DNA from: Hyphomicrobiales bacterium
GTDB lineage: Bacteria > Pseudomonadota > Alphaproteobacteria > Rhizobiales > Xanthobacteraceae
NCBI GenBank assembly: GCA_003133345.1
Contig: PKXB01000126.1
Coordinates: forward strand, 1 to 8,804
Length of the DNA: 8,804 nt
Direction: 5' to 3'
Under the pieces are notes generated by a model. That model was not told where the DNA came from. It did no database searches and saw only the letters and a list, made by a program, of their open reading frames with translations. The first letter of the stretch is position 1, and each line of letters begins with the position of its first letter. A program made the position numbers and the translations under genes. Shown here in pieces: positions 1 to 6,508 of this stretch.

Positions 1-207
1 CACCACCCGGTCGATATGCAGCACGCTATGCAGCGCCAGCAGATCGCCGATCGACGCATCGCCAGGCGTGTAGAGGCGCTTGCTTGAGTAGGGGAAGCGG
101 TCGGCCGGACCAAAAATATGCGTGTGGCAGTCGCAGGCGTTATGCGGCAGCTCGAACGCCGGTGGCGTATGCACGACGCCGAGAACGGGAGCCGACGCCG
201 GCATCAT
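1..207 (-). CDS. Metal-dependent amidohydrolase (amidohydrolase 2 / LigI-like), N-terminal part only
   Basis: The reading frame is open from an ATG at 207 down to the window edge (69 codons), so the C-terminal majority is missing. Residues 25-34 read CDCHTHIFGP, the beta-strand-1 HxH metal-binding motif (H28, H30) of amidohydrolase-2 proteins such as 2-pyrone-4,6-dicarboxylate lactonase (LigI). The following FPYSSKRLYTPGDAS segment is also typical of that group. Known family members hydrolyse lactones or decarboxylate aromatic acids in the cytoplasm; the substrate here is unknown. Two ATGs are adjacent (207 and 204). The first gives an ATGA overlap with the frame-corrected stop of the upstream aldolase, which implies translational coupling as the fourth gene of the minus-strand operon. 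Family assignment is good; specific function is not determinable from a 69-residue fragment. Confidence 0.8.
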   Translation of the reverse strand, partial: MMPASAPVLGVVHTPPAFELPHNACDCHTHIFGPADRFPYSSKRLYTPGDASIGDLLALHSVLHIDRVV

Positions 208-300
208 ACGGGAATCTCGCGCACCTGCTTGGCCTTCTCGGTCATGGCGGCCAGCAGGAACTGAATGTCGGTCCCAGTCGAGACCATGCGCGCGCCATGG
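204..300 (-). other. Displaced C-terminal coding segment of the HpcH/HpaI aldolase (frameshift remnant)
   Basis: After the ATG codon at 299-297, the minus strand in the shifted frame encodes ARMVSTGTDIQFLLAAMTEK, then AKQVREIPV and TGA at 206-204. STGTDIQFLLAA is the expected C-terminal strand and helix of this family, and it matches TTQSDIGFLSAA in the second aldolase of this window. The in-frame continuation encodes an unrelated tail. Adding one C on the plus strand at the CC at 295-296 (one G on the coding strand, giving ATG-GGC-GCG-CGC) joins the two parts. The corrected stop overlaps the amidohydrolase ATG as ATGA, which independently supports the intact gene ending here. Confidence 0.85.
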
Positions 301-1000
301 CGATAAATTCGGCGGCGAGCTTCGGCCTGGTCGAGAGGCCGCCCACGCCGACATGCTTGCCGTGCTTGCGGCAGGCCGCGATGGTGCGGGCATAGGCGTC
401 GCGCACCTTGGGGTGTTCGAGTTGTCCCGCAAGACCCATGCTGGCGAGCATGTCGTTGACGCCGATCAGCACCATGTCGACGCCTTCGACCGCAGCGATT
501 TCTTCGGCTTTGTCCACCGCCTCGGCGGATTCGAACTGCACGATCACCATGGCGGCGTCGTTAACCGCGGCGTTAGCTTCGGCGGTCGGGAACGCGCGGT
601 ACTCGAGATGCGGCAGGGCGCCGCCGGCGCCGCGCTCGCCGAACGGCGCGAATTTCACCGCCTTGACCACCGCGCGCGCCTCCTCCGCCGATCTGATGCC
701 CGGGGCGACGATGCCGAGCGCGCCGCCATCGAGCACGCGCTGGATGTATTCGGGCGTATTGGCGGGCACGCGCACCATCGGGGCGATCCCGACGCTCAAC
801 GCCGCCAGACAAATCTGCCCGGTCATGTCGAGCGTCATGGTCGAATGCTCCAGATCGATATAGATCATGTCGAAACCGGCGGTCTTGGCCAGCCGCGCGA
901 TCTCGACGCCGCGGGTGAGGCGGATCGTCATCGAGGCGACGACCTCGTTGCGCGCCAGTTTCTCCTTGACGAGGTTACGCACCACTTCATTCGCACGCAC
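242..1000 (-). CDS. HpcH/HpaI-family aldolase, C-terminus frameshifted
   Basis: This is a class II, divalent-metal-dependent aldolase of the HpcH/HpaI family. Such enzymes cleave 4-hydroxy-2-oxo acids (or related esters) to pyruvate-type 2-oxo acids and an aldehyde. By alignment from memory to E. coli HpaI, the catalytic Asp/His lie in IDLEHS (D49, H52), the substrate Arg in PMVRV (R77), and the metal ligands are E157 (VQFES) and D183 (GVNDM). The start is GTG at 1000, chosen because GGGAG at 1009-1013 lies 8 nt upstream. As read, the frame gives 252 aa ending in an atypical tail after M235 and stopping at 242-244. One missing base near 295 explains this; the corrected protein is 265 aa and ends at 204. 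It follows the AtuA-type genes by 28 bp and belongs to their operon. It could be a real pseudogene or a sequencing error. Confidence 0.85.
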   Translation of the reverse strand: MRANEVVRNLVKEKLARNEVVASMTIRLTRGVEIARLAKTAGFDMIYIDLEHSTMTLDMTGQICLAALSVGIAPMVRVPANTPEYIQRVLDGGALGIVAPGIRSAEEARAVVKAVKFAPFGERGAGGALPHLEYRAFPTAEANAAVNDAAMVIVQFESAEAVDKAEEIAAVEGVDMVLIGVNDMLASMGLAGQLEHPKVRDAYARTIAACRKHGKHVGVGGLSTRPKLAAEFIAMARAWSRLGPTFSSCWPP

Positions 1001-1008
1001 TGAACTTA

Positions 1009-1013
1009 CTCCC
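1009..1013 (-). promoter_or_regulatory. Ribosome binding site deciding a GTG start
   Basis: GGGAG on the minus strand lies 8 nt before the GTG at 1000. No upstream in-frame ATG competes, and residues 2 onwards align with the N-terminus of the paralogous aldolase, so GTG is the likely start. Confidence 0.6.
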
Positions 1014-1028
1014 GCTTGTACGTTCGCC

Positions 1029-1346
1029 CTACTTTGGATCGGGCAATTCGATCGCCAGCATCACATTGCTCAAGCTCTTGCCGTGGATGTCTTGCGCCAG
1101 CGAGGTCGTGACGCCGCCGCCAAGCGCATTCTCGATGACGAAATTGAACGCCTTGAGATTGCGCAAAGGGTGGCGCCGGATCGGACCTTTGGCGATGTGC
1201 TTGAAGGCTTCCGCCACGCGCTCCGGCGTCAGTTCGCGCGCGAGAAAATCCCAATGCTTGGCGTCGTAGCAGATGACCGAAATATTCGAGGTATTGCCTT
1301 TGTCGCCGGCACGCGCGTGCGCAAGGTCATAGACGCGGACGCTCAT
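1029..1346 (-). CDS. AtuA C-terminal-type small protein (AtuA-like ferredoxin-fold family), 105 aa
   Basis: The protein carries two signatures of the C-terminal domain of AtuA-family proteins: ARAGDKGNTSNISVI at residues 11-25 and NALGGGVTTSLAQDIHGKSL at 73-92. In Pseudomonas AtuA (acyclic terpene utilisation) this domain is fused to the DUF1446 domain. Here it is a separate gene that starts inside the stop codon of the DUF1446 gene (ATGA, 1346-1343), with GGAGG about 7 nt upstream inside that gene. That layout predicts translational coupling and probably a 1:1 complex with the larger protein. The biochemical activity of the AtuA family is not established, so only the family and the partner are claimed. 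The stop codon is TAG at 1031-1029. Confidence 0.85.
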   Translation of the reverse strand: MSVRVYDLAHARAGDKGNTSNISVICYDAKHWDFLARELTPERVAEAFKHIAKGPIRRHPLRNLKAFNFVIENALGGGVTTSLAQDIHGKSLSNVMLAIELPDPK

Positions 1347-2695
1347 AGCGCGCCCTCCACGACCACCTGGGCATTGACCAGGTTCTTCGGCAACAGCACC
1401 GACTTCACCGCCAGCACGTCGCGCACGCGCGGCTCGCAGGCGCCACCGGCGCCGCCCGGGCCGTGCATGTGCATGGCGCGCACCTCGAAGCCGATGGCAT
1501 GCGCAGCCTTGCGCTCGCGCGTGCGTCCAGCCATCCGCAGTCTCACTTCATAAGGTTCCGGTCGCGTGTCCACCTGGCCATGCAGGCTGGACATGCCGAT
1601 CAAATCGACGCGGAAGTCGTCATAGACGAAGCCTTGCAACTTCAACCGCTCCTTGACGATCTCGGCGGCCCATTTGGCGCGCGCGACGGCGTCGATGCCG
1701 CCATAGGAAACCTCGCCCTCGCCGATATAGCCGTCGGCATAGCCGACATTGACTTTGTAAGTGAGCGTGCGCGGCATCGCTTTGGCACCCTCGACGCGCA
1801 CGCGATCCGCCGCGTCTTGCGTCAGCGCGATGCCGGAAATGTCGAGCACGCAGTCGGGCGTAATGTAAGCGGTCGGGTCATGGATCTCGTAGATCAGTTG
1901 CTCGGTGCAGGTCATGACGTCGAGCCGGCCGCCGGTGCCCGGCGTCTTGCCGATCACGACGCCGCCGTCGGCTTTGACATCGGCGAAGGGAAAGCCGTTG
2001 CGGGCGAGATCGGGGACTTCCTTCTTGCCGGGCCAGCCGAAGCAGCCGCCGGTGACCGACGCCGTGCATTCGAGCAGGTGGCCGGCGGCGGTGCCTTGCG
2101 CGATCTTCGGCAGATCCTCGTAGCTCCAGCCGAATTCATGCATCATCGGCGCCAGAAACAGTGACGGATCGGCCACCCGGCCGGACAGCACGATCGGCGC
2201 GCCGGTGTTGAGCGCTTCGCAAACCACGTCGGCACCGAGATAGGCGTTGGCGGAAATCATCTTCGGCAAAATTGATTCCAGCGGCTCGCCGTTCTCGATG
2301 AGCGTCAGTTCGCCGCGATGTTTTACGATGCTAGATACGTCGTCGCCGAGCACGACGGCGACCGCAACATCGCCAAGGCCCAGATCGGCGGCTTCCTTGC
2401 GCGCGGCGCGCGCGCCGCCGAGCGGATTGGCGGCGCCCATGTTGCTGACGATGCGGATGCCTTTGCGTAGGCAAATCGGCAGCACCATGCGCAGGCGCGC
2501 GTGCAGCGACGGCGAGTAGCCGAGTTCCGGGTCCTTGCTGCGCGCCAGATTTTCGCGCGAGACGGTGCGCTCGGCGAGGCACTCAAAAACCAGGTAGTCG
2601 ATATCGCCGCGCTCGGCGAGTTCCAGCGCCGGCACCATGCGGTCGTCCGAGGTGCCCGCACCGGCGCCGACGCGTATCGTTTCGCGCGATTTCAT
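1343..2695 (-). CDS. AtuA/DUF1446-family protein (acyclic terpene utilisation family), 450 aa
   Basis: Characteristic family motifs are visible: VGAGAGTSDDR (residues 9-19), DYLVFECLAERT (33-44), SNMGAANPLGG (84-94), SGRVADPSLFLAP, LLECTASVTGGCF and a C-terminal HGPGGAGG. In Pseudomonas, atuA lies in the citronellol/geraniol degradation cluster, but relatives are common in proteobacterial organic-acid loci without terpene genes. Its chemistry is unknown. The frame is open upstream to 2908, but the ATG at 2695 is chosen because GAGGAA lies 7 nt upstream, the protein then starts at the family's usual N-terminus, and the longer version would overlap the divergent ABC gene. The gene is first in the minus-strand operon and overlaps the next gene by ATGA. 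No neighbouring geranyl-CoA carboxylase is present, so a terpene role is not supported here. Confidence 0.88.
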   Translation of the reverse strand: MKSRETIRVGAGAGTSDDRMVPALELAERGDIDYLVFECLAERTVSRENLARSKDPELGYSPSLHARLRMVLPICLRKGIRIVSNMGAANPLGGARAARKEAADLGLGDVAVAVVLGDDVSSIVKHRGELTLIENGEPLESILPKMISANAYLGADVVCEALNTGAPIVLSGRVADPSLFLAPMMHEFGWSYEDLPKIAQGTAAGHLLECTASVTGGCFGWPGKKEVPDLARNGFPFADVKADGGVVIGKTPGTGGRLDVMTCTEQLIYEIHDPTAYITPDCVLDISGIALTQDAADRVRVEGAKAMPRTLTYKVNVGYADGYIGEGEVSYGGIDAVARAKWAAEIVKERLKLQGFVYDDFRVDLIGMSSLHGQVDTRPEPYEVRLRMAGRTRERKAAHAIGFEVRAMHMHGPGGAGGACEPRVRDVLAVKSVLLPKNLVNAQVVVEGAL

Positions 2696-2702
2696 CAGGC
2701 GT

Positions 2703-2708
2703 TTCCTC
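2703..2708 (-). promoter_or_regulatory. Ribosome binding site deciding the AtuA-family start
   Basis: GAGGAA on the minus strand is 7 nt from the ATG at 2695. It selects this start over upstream in-frame codons as far as 2908, which would run through the intergenic region and into the divergent gene. Confidence 0.7.
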
Positions 2709-2767
2709 GCGCCCGCTATTGTTATTAACTGAGCTTGGGCGGCTTCTGGCGCGGGCGTCCAATGAGG

Positions 2768-2797
2768 AGCATAGACAAGCTTATGGAAACCGTCCAA
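2768..2797 (-). promoter_or_regulatory. Candidate promoter for the minus-strand AtuA/aldolase operon
   Basis: On the minus strand TTGGAC (2797-2792) is followed after 18 nt by TATGCT (2773-2768), a weak sigma-70-like pair 73-78 nt upstream of the AtuA-family ATG. The -35 element coincides with one arm of the dyad at 2792-2810, so a protein bound there could block it. The match to consensus is modest and this is a guess from position. Confidence 0.25.
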
Positions 2798-2810
2798 ATT
2801 ATTATTGGAC
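2792..2810. promoter_or_regulatory. Inverted repeat in divergent intergenic region, candidate operator
   Basis: GTCCAA-N7-TTGGAC is a perfect 6-bp-arm dyad with an A/T-only spacer. It lies in the 176-bp region between the divergent AtuA and ABC transporter operons. A second dyad with the same 7-nt spacer follows 1 bp later. The geometry suits a dimeric regulator such as a GntR- or LysR-type protein, but no regulator gene is in the window, so the assignment is inferred. Confidence 0.4.
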
Positions 2811-2811
2811 A

Positions 2812-2828
2812 GGTATATAGGCGATACC
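2812..2828. promoter_or_regulatory. Second short dyad in the divergent region, candidate operator
   Basis: GGTAT-N7-ATACC has 5-bp arms around a 7-nt spacer, directly beside the first dyad. The right arm extends into CCAA, giving a TTGGTAT half-site on the minus strand. It lies 44 bp before the ABC ATPase start. It could be a second regulator site or chance. Confidence 0.3.
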
Positions 2829-2871
2829 AAAGTCTCAAATAAAAAATAACAATGTCGGGAGGAAGCAGCTG

Positions 2872-3753
2872 ATGGCGAGCGGTGCGACACTCGCATCAAA
2901 ATCCGCATTGCCGGGTGCGGGGGGCATCAAGACGGTGTCGGCGGGTAGCAGCGGTCGCGCGGCCGCGGACGCCGATCCAAACCAGCCATTGCTCGATGTG
3001 CGCGGCGTCACCATCCAATACAAGACGCAGCGTCATCTGGTCACCGCGACCTATCGCGTCGGGTTCAACGTATTGCAGGGCGACCGCTTCGTCGTGCTCG
3101 GGCCTTCGGGCTGCGGCAAGTCGACCTTGCTGAAGGCAGTCGGCGGCTATCTGCAGCCGACCGAAGGCGAAATCCGCTTGAAGGGCGAATTGATCAAGAA
3201 GCCCGGCCCGGACCGCATCATGGTGTTCCAGGAATTCGATCAATTGCTGCCATGGAAGACGGTTCTCGAGAACGTGGCCTTTCCGCTCAAGACGACAGGA
3301 ACGCTGCATGCAAAGGCGGCGCAAGAGCGGGCGATGGACTATATCAAGATGGTCAACCTCAGCAAATTCGCGCACAGCTATCCGCACACGCTGTCCGGCG
3401 GCATGAAGCAGCGCGTCGCAATCGCGCGCGCCATGGCCATGGAGCCCGATATCCTGCTGATGGACGAGCCGTTCGCCGCGCTCGACGCGCTGACGCGTGT
3501 GCGCATGCAGGATGAGCTATTGGCGCTGTGGGATGAAATACGTTTCACGGTGCTGTTCGTCACCCATTCGATACCCGAAGCGATCAAGATCGGCAGCCGT
3601 ATCCTGCTGCTGTCGCCGCATCCGGGTCAGGTGAAGGCCGAAATCAACAGCGTACCGCGGGGCCAAGAGAACTCCAACGAAGCAGCGGCCCTTGGCCGCG
3701 AGATTCACGAAATGCTGTTCGCCGATCAAATCGAGGAGGCGCCGAATGCTTGA
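2872..3753 (+). CDS. NitT/TauT-family ABC importer ATPase (SsuB/TauB-like), 293 aa
   Basis: This is the cytoplasmic ATP-hydrolysing subunit of an importer for small anions or carboxylates. All ABC motifs are intact: Walker A GPSGCGKST (77-85), Q-loop Q120 in VFQEFDQLLPW, signature LSGGMKQR (174-181), Walker B ILLMDEP (194-200) with FAALDALTR as D-loop region, and switch histidine H232 in VTHS. The Q-loop LLPWKTVLENVAFPL segment is typical of the NitT/TauT (SsuB/TauB) subgroup. The start ATG has GGGAGGA 8 nt upstream. An alanine/glycine-rich N-terminal extension of about 38 residues precedes the first nucleotide-binding-domain strand (LLDVRGVTI) and is longer than usual. The stop overlaps the permease start by 8 bp, so the two are coupled. 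The transported substrate cannot be inferred from the ATPase. Confidence 0.93.
   Translation: MASGATLASKSALPGAGGIKTVSAGSSGRAAADADPNQPLLDVRGVTIQYKTQRHLVTATYRVGFNVLQGDRFVVLGPSGCGKSTLLKAVGGYLQPTEGEIRLKGELIKKPGPDRIMVFQEFDQLLPWKTVLENVAFPLKTTGTLHAKAAQERAMDYIKMVNLSKFAHSYPHTLSGGMKQRVAIARAMAMEPDILLMDEPFAALDALTRVRMQDELLALWDEIRFTVLFVTHSIPEAIKIGSRILLLSPHPGQVKAEINSVPRGQENSNEAAALGREIHEMLFADQIEEAPNA
3734..3739 (+). promoter_or_regulatory. Ribosome binding site deciding the permease start
   Basis: A perfect AGGAGG inside the ATPase coding end lies 6 nt before the ATG at 3746. It selects this start over an in-frame ATG at 3692, which would add 18 basic residues and has no comparable site. Confidence 0.75.
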
Positions 3754-4612
3754 GGCGATGCAACGGGCGAATATCTACAGCGAGACGCTGGGGCCCGAAC
3801 AGTTCGGCATTATCCAGAAGCCGCTCACCCTGCCCGAGAAGATTTATAATCAGTCTTGGCTGCGCAAGATCGCCATTCTCGTAGTGCTCGCGGCGGCCTG
3901 GGAGATTTACGGCCGCTGGCTCGACAATCCGCTGCTGGTGCCGCCGTTCAGCGAGGCCATGCGCGCTTTGGTGGAGGACGTTAGCAACGGGACGATTCCA
4001 AGCCGCGCGCTCAGCTCGATCCAGGTGCTGCTGATCGGCTTTACCACCGGCACGCTGCTCGCCGGGTTGCTTACCGTGTTCGCCTTCAGCACGCGGATCG
4101 GCACCGACTTCCTTGAGACCATGACCGCGATGTTCAACCCGCTGCCGGCGATCGCGCTGCTGCCGCTCGCGCTCATCTGGTTCGGCTTGGGCGTGGGCAG
4201 TTTGGTGTTTGTGCTGGTGCATTCGGTGATGTGGGCGGTCGCGCTCAACACGCTCGCTGGATTTCGCAGCGTGTCGATGACGGTGCGCATGGTGGGGCGC
4301 AACTATAATCTCAACGGCTTGCGCTTCGTGGGAAAGATTCTCATTCCGGCCGCGTTCCCGAGCATTCTCGCCGGCCTCAAGATCGGCTGGGCCTTCGCCT
4401 GGCGCACGCTGATTGCCGCCGAACTCATATTCGGCGTGTCGTCGGGCCAGGGCGGGCTCGGCTGGTACATCTTCGAGAGCAAAAATCAGCTCAACATTCC
4501 GGAAGTGTTTGCCGGCTTGCTCACCATCATCCTGATCGGACTCGCGGTCGAGAACGTGGTGTTTCGCTTCGTCGAGACCAGAACAGTCCAACGCTGGGGC
4601 ATGCAGACCTGA
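3746..4612 (+). CDS. NitT/TauT-family ABC importer permease (SsuC/TauC-like), 288 aa
   Basis: This is the inner-membrane channel subunit (BPD_transp_1 fold). About six hydrophobic segments are visible at residues 39-57, 90-115, 133-148, 150-172, 205-228 and 254-275. NPLPAIALLPLALIWFGLG (131-149) is the hallmark segment of SsuC/TauC permeases. The cytoplasmic coupling (EAA-like) loop follows at about 183-214, with ILIPAAFPSILAGLKIG carrying the conserved IxxPAxxPxIxxGL pattern. The length is slightly above the family norm because of a roughly 35-residue soluble N-terminus. A single permease gene implies a homodimer. It overlaps the ATPase gene by 8 bp and is followed 39 bp later by the binding protein. 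Confidence 0.93.
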   Translation: MLEAMQRANIYSETLGPEQFGIIQKPLTLPEKIYNQSWLRKIAILVVLAAAWEIYGRWLDNPLLVPPFSEAMRALVEDVSNGTIPSRALSSIQVLLIGFTTGTLLAGLLTVFAFSTRIGTDFLETMTAMFNPLPAIALLPLALIWFGLGVGSLVFVLVHSVMWAVALNTLAGFRSVSMTVRMVGRNYNLNGLRFVGKILIPAAFPSILAGLKIGWAFAWRTLIAAELIFGVSSGQGGLGWYIFESKNQLNIPEVFAGLLTIILIGLAVENVVFRFVETRTVQRWGMQT

Positions 4613-4651
4613 TTGCGTGACAAGCTCAGCTTAAATTAACAGGAGGAATTC

Positions 4652-5680
4652 ATGATCCACAGGCGCACATTCTGCAAAGCCCTTGCGGCGTCGCCCGTTC
4701 TGGCAACGCCAATGCTGCTGCGCTCAGCTTTCGCCGACGAAGTGTCGAGCATCGTGCTGATCAGCCAGACCGGGCTACCTTATTTGCCGATGATGGTGAT
4801 GGAGCACTTCAAACTGATCGAAAAGCATGCAGAGAAGCTCGGCGTTGCGTCGCTCAAGCCGGAGTTCAAGAGTATGGGCGGCACGCAATCGCTGATCGAC
4901 GCGCTGTTGAGCGGACAGATGAATTTCGGCGTCACCGGCGTGCCAGGCCTGGCCGTGCTATGGGATAAGACCGCCGGCACGCCGAACGAAGTGCGCGCGC
5001 TCTCCGCCGTGCAGTCGATGCCGTTCATGCTGGTGACCAACCGCGAGACTATCAAGACGATCAAGGACTTCAACGAACACGACAAGATCGCTGTGCCGTC
5101 GGTCAAAACGTCGAGCCAGGCGATCTGCCTGCAAATGGCGGCCGCCAAGGAGTGGGGCCAGGATCAATATGCCAAGCTCGATCCGCTCACCATCACGCGC
5201 CCGCATCCGGATGCCACCACGTCGGTGATGTCGAAGGCGACCGAGGTCAACAGCCACTATTCGGTAGCACCTTTCTATTACTACGAGCTGGCAACGCCCG
5301 GCGTGAACAACGTGCTGAAATCCTACGACACGCTAGGCGGCCCCGCGACCAACGGCGTGATGCTCATGACGAAAAAGTTTCGCGACGCCAATCCCAAAGT
5401 GACCAGTGCGGTTTATGCCGCGCTCAGCGAAGCGGAGGACTTCATCAATAAAACGCCAGGCGAGGCAGCACAGATCTACATCAAAGCCGCCAATGAAAAG
5501 CGCAGCAGCCAAGCGGAGATGACCAAGTTCATCGCCGACCCCGACAATGTGTGGACGACGACACCACAGCAAACGATGACCTTTGCCAACTTCATGCACA
5601 AAGTCGGCACCATGAAGCGGCAGCCTTCGTCGTGGAAGGATCTCTATATGCCGGAGTCGCACGAGCTCAAGGGCGCCTAG
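4652..5680 (+). CDS. ABC importer substrate-binding protein, NMT1/THI5/SsuA-like, Tat-type signal
   Basis: This is the periplasmic binding subunit of the importer, 342 aa. The N-terminus has a twin-arginine motif, HRRTFCK (3-9), a hydrophobic stretch and a likely signal peptidase site after SAFA (A28), so export by the Tat route in folded form is likely. Features of the SsuA/NMT1 group include TGLPYLPMMVMEHFKLIEK (40-58), SGQMNFGVTGVPGLAVL (87-103) and DKIAVPSVKTSSQA (144-157). AGGAGG at 4641-4646 stands 5 nt before the ATG. The family binds nitrate, sulfonates, pyrimidine precursors, phthalate and other organic acids. The specificity here is unknown; coupling to catabolic aldolases points to an organic acid rather than nitrate. 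It is third in the plus-strand operon. Confidence 0.9.
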   Translation: MIHRRTFCKALAASPVLATPMLLRSAFADEVSSIVLISQTGLPYLPMMVMEHFKLIEKHAEKLGVASLKPEFKSMGGTQSLIDALLSGQMNFGVTGVPGLAVLWDKTAGTPNEVRALSAVQSMPFMLVTNRETIKTIKDFNEHDKIAVPSVKTSSQAICLQMAAAKEWGQDQYAKLDPLTITRPHPDATTSVMSKATEVNSHYSVAPFYYYELATPGVNNVLKSYDTLGGPATNGVMLMTKKFRDANPKVTSAVYAALSEAEDFINKTPGEAAQIYIKAANEKRSSQAEMTKFIADPDNVWTTTPQQTMTFANFMHKVGTMKRQPSSWKDLYMPESHELKGA

Positions 5681-5701
5681 GCTCATTCGGAAAAGGACGC
5701 C

Positions 5702-6502
5702 ATGGCGTCGCACGCGGACAGACTCGTGAACCCGGTCAAGGCGCGCATGCAGGCCGGGGAGGTCGCGCTCGGCATGCCGGTGCGGCTTGCGCGCTCCGGC
5801 GATATCGCCCGCATCGCCAAGACGACCGGGCACGATTTCATCTTCATCGACGGCCAGCATTCGTTGTTCAATCTCGAGACCATCGGCCACATCGCGAGCA
5901 CTGCACTCAGCTGCGGCATTGCCCCGCTGGTGCGTGTGCGCGGCATCGACGATCCCGACGTGTCGTTGCTGCTCGACAACGGCGTGATGGGCATCGTCTA
6001 CCCGGACGTGAACACGGCAGCGCAGGCGCGCAAGGCAGTCGATGTCTGCAAATTTGCCCCGCTCGGCAAGCGCTCGGTCACCGCCGGTTATCCGCATTTT
6101 GACTACAAATCCGTGCCGCTGACGGAGAGCGTTCCGCAACTCAACGACAGCTGTCTGCTCGTGTGCATGATCGAAACCGTCGAGGGCCTGGAAAACGTCG
6201 AGGCCATCGCGGCGGTCGATGGCGTCGACGTGATCCACCTCGGCAGCAACGACCTGCTGGCCAATATGGGCAAGCCAGGCAAGTTCGACGATCCGGCTTT
6301 GGTCGCGGCGCAGGAACGCCTGATTGCCGCCGCCCGCAAGCACGGCAAGTTTGCCGGCTGTGGCGGCAACCGCGATGTCGCGCGTCAGGTCGAGATCATC
6401 CGCAAGGGCTGCCAGTTCATCACGACCCAGTCGGATATCGGCTTTCTGTCGGCGGCTGCCTCGAAATGGACCGCCGGCATCCGCGACGGGCTGAAGGCCT
6501 GA
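5702..6502 (+). CDS. HpcH/HpaI-family aldolase, second copy, 266 aa
   Basis: This is a class II metal-dependent aldolase, full length and clearly paralogous by eye to the minus-strand aldolase in this window (residues align with an offset of one). Key positions by analogy to E. coli HpaI are D50 and H53 in IDGQHS, R78 in PLVRV, and metal ligands E158 (MIETVEG) and D184 (GSNDL). Two differences from its neighbour and from HpaI stand out. The usual EH is QH (Q52). The RG(V/A)G substrate-loop motif is RSVTAG (124-129). These suggest a different substrate or reaction while the metal site is kept. It starts 21 bp after the binding-protein stop, with AAGGA 4 nt before the ATG, so it is the fourth gene of the importer operon. 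That implies the imported compound or its product is cleaved by it. Confidence 0.9.
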   Translation: MASHADRLVNPVKARMQAGEVALGMPVRLARSGDIARIAKTTGHDFIFIDGQHSLFNLETIGHIASTALSCGIAPLVRVRGIDDPDVSLLLDNGVMGIVYPDVNTAAQARKAVDVCKFAPLGKRSVTAGYPHFDYKSVPLTESVPQLNDSCLLVCMIETVEGLENVEAIAAVDGVDVIHLGSNDLLANMGKPGKFDDPALVAAQERLIAAARKHGKFAGCGGNRDVARQVEIIRKGCQFITTQSDIGFLSAAASKWTAGIRDGLKA

Positions 6503-6508
6503 ACCGGC

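Noticed and set aside
122..1003. Long open frame on the plus strand opposite the first aldolase (293 codons)
   Set aside because: It is a mirror of a high-GC coding strand. Its composition is His/Arg/Asp-rich with no recognisable motif, and the minus-strand gene has clear family motifs.
1343..2695. Citronellol/geraniol (atu) degradation cluster
   Set aside because: Only AtuA-type proteins are present; no geranyl-CoA carboxylase subunits or acyl-CoA dehydrogenases are seen in the window.
2696..2908. Upstream extension of the AtuA-family protein to an ATG at 2908
   Set aside because: The extra 71 residues are not family-like, overlap the divergent ABC gene start and lie beyond a good ribosome site for the ATG at 2695.
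3644..4591. Long minus-strand open frame opposite the permease (315 codons)
   Set aside because: It is extremely rich in His, Arg, Glu and Gln, typical of antisense shadow translation, and lies wholly opposite a well-supported permease gene.
4622..4632. Palindrome AAGCT-C-AGCTT between permease and binding-protein genes
   Set aside because: A 1-nt centre cannot form a hairpin loop, no T tract follows, and the genes look co-transcribed. Probably chance.
5333..6343. 336-codon minus-strand open frame opposite the binding protein and second aldolase
   Set aside because: It spans two well-supported genes, has low-complexity His/Arg/Asp composition and has no ribosome site.
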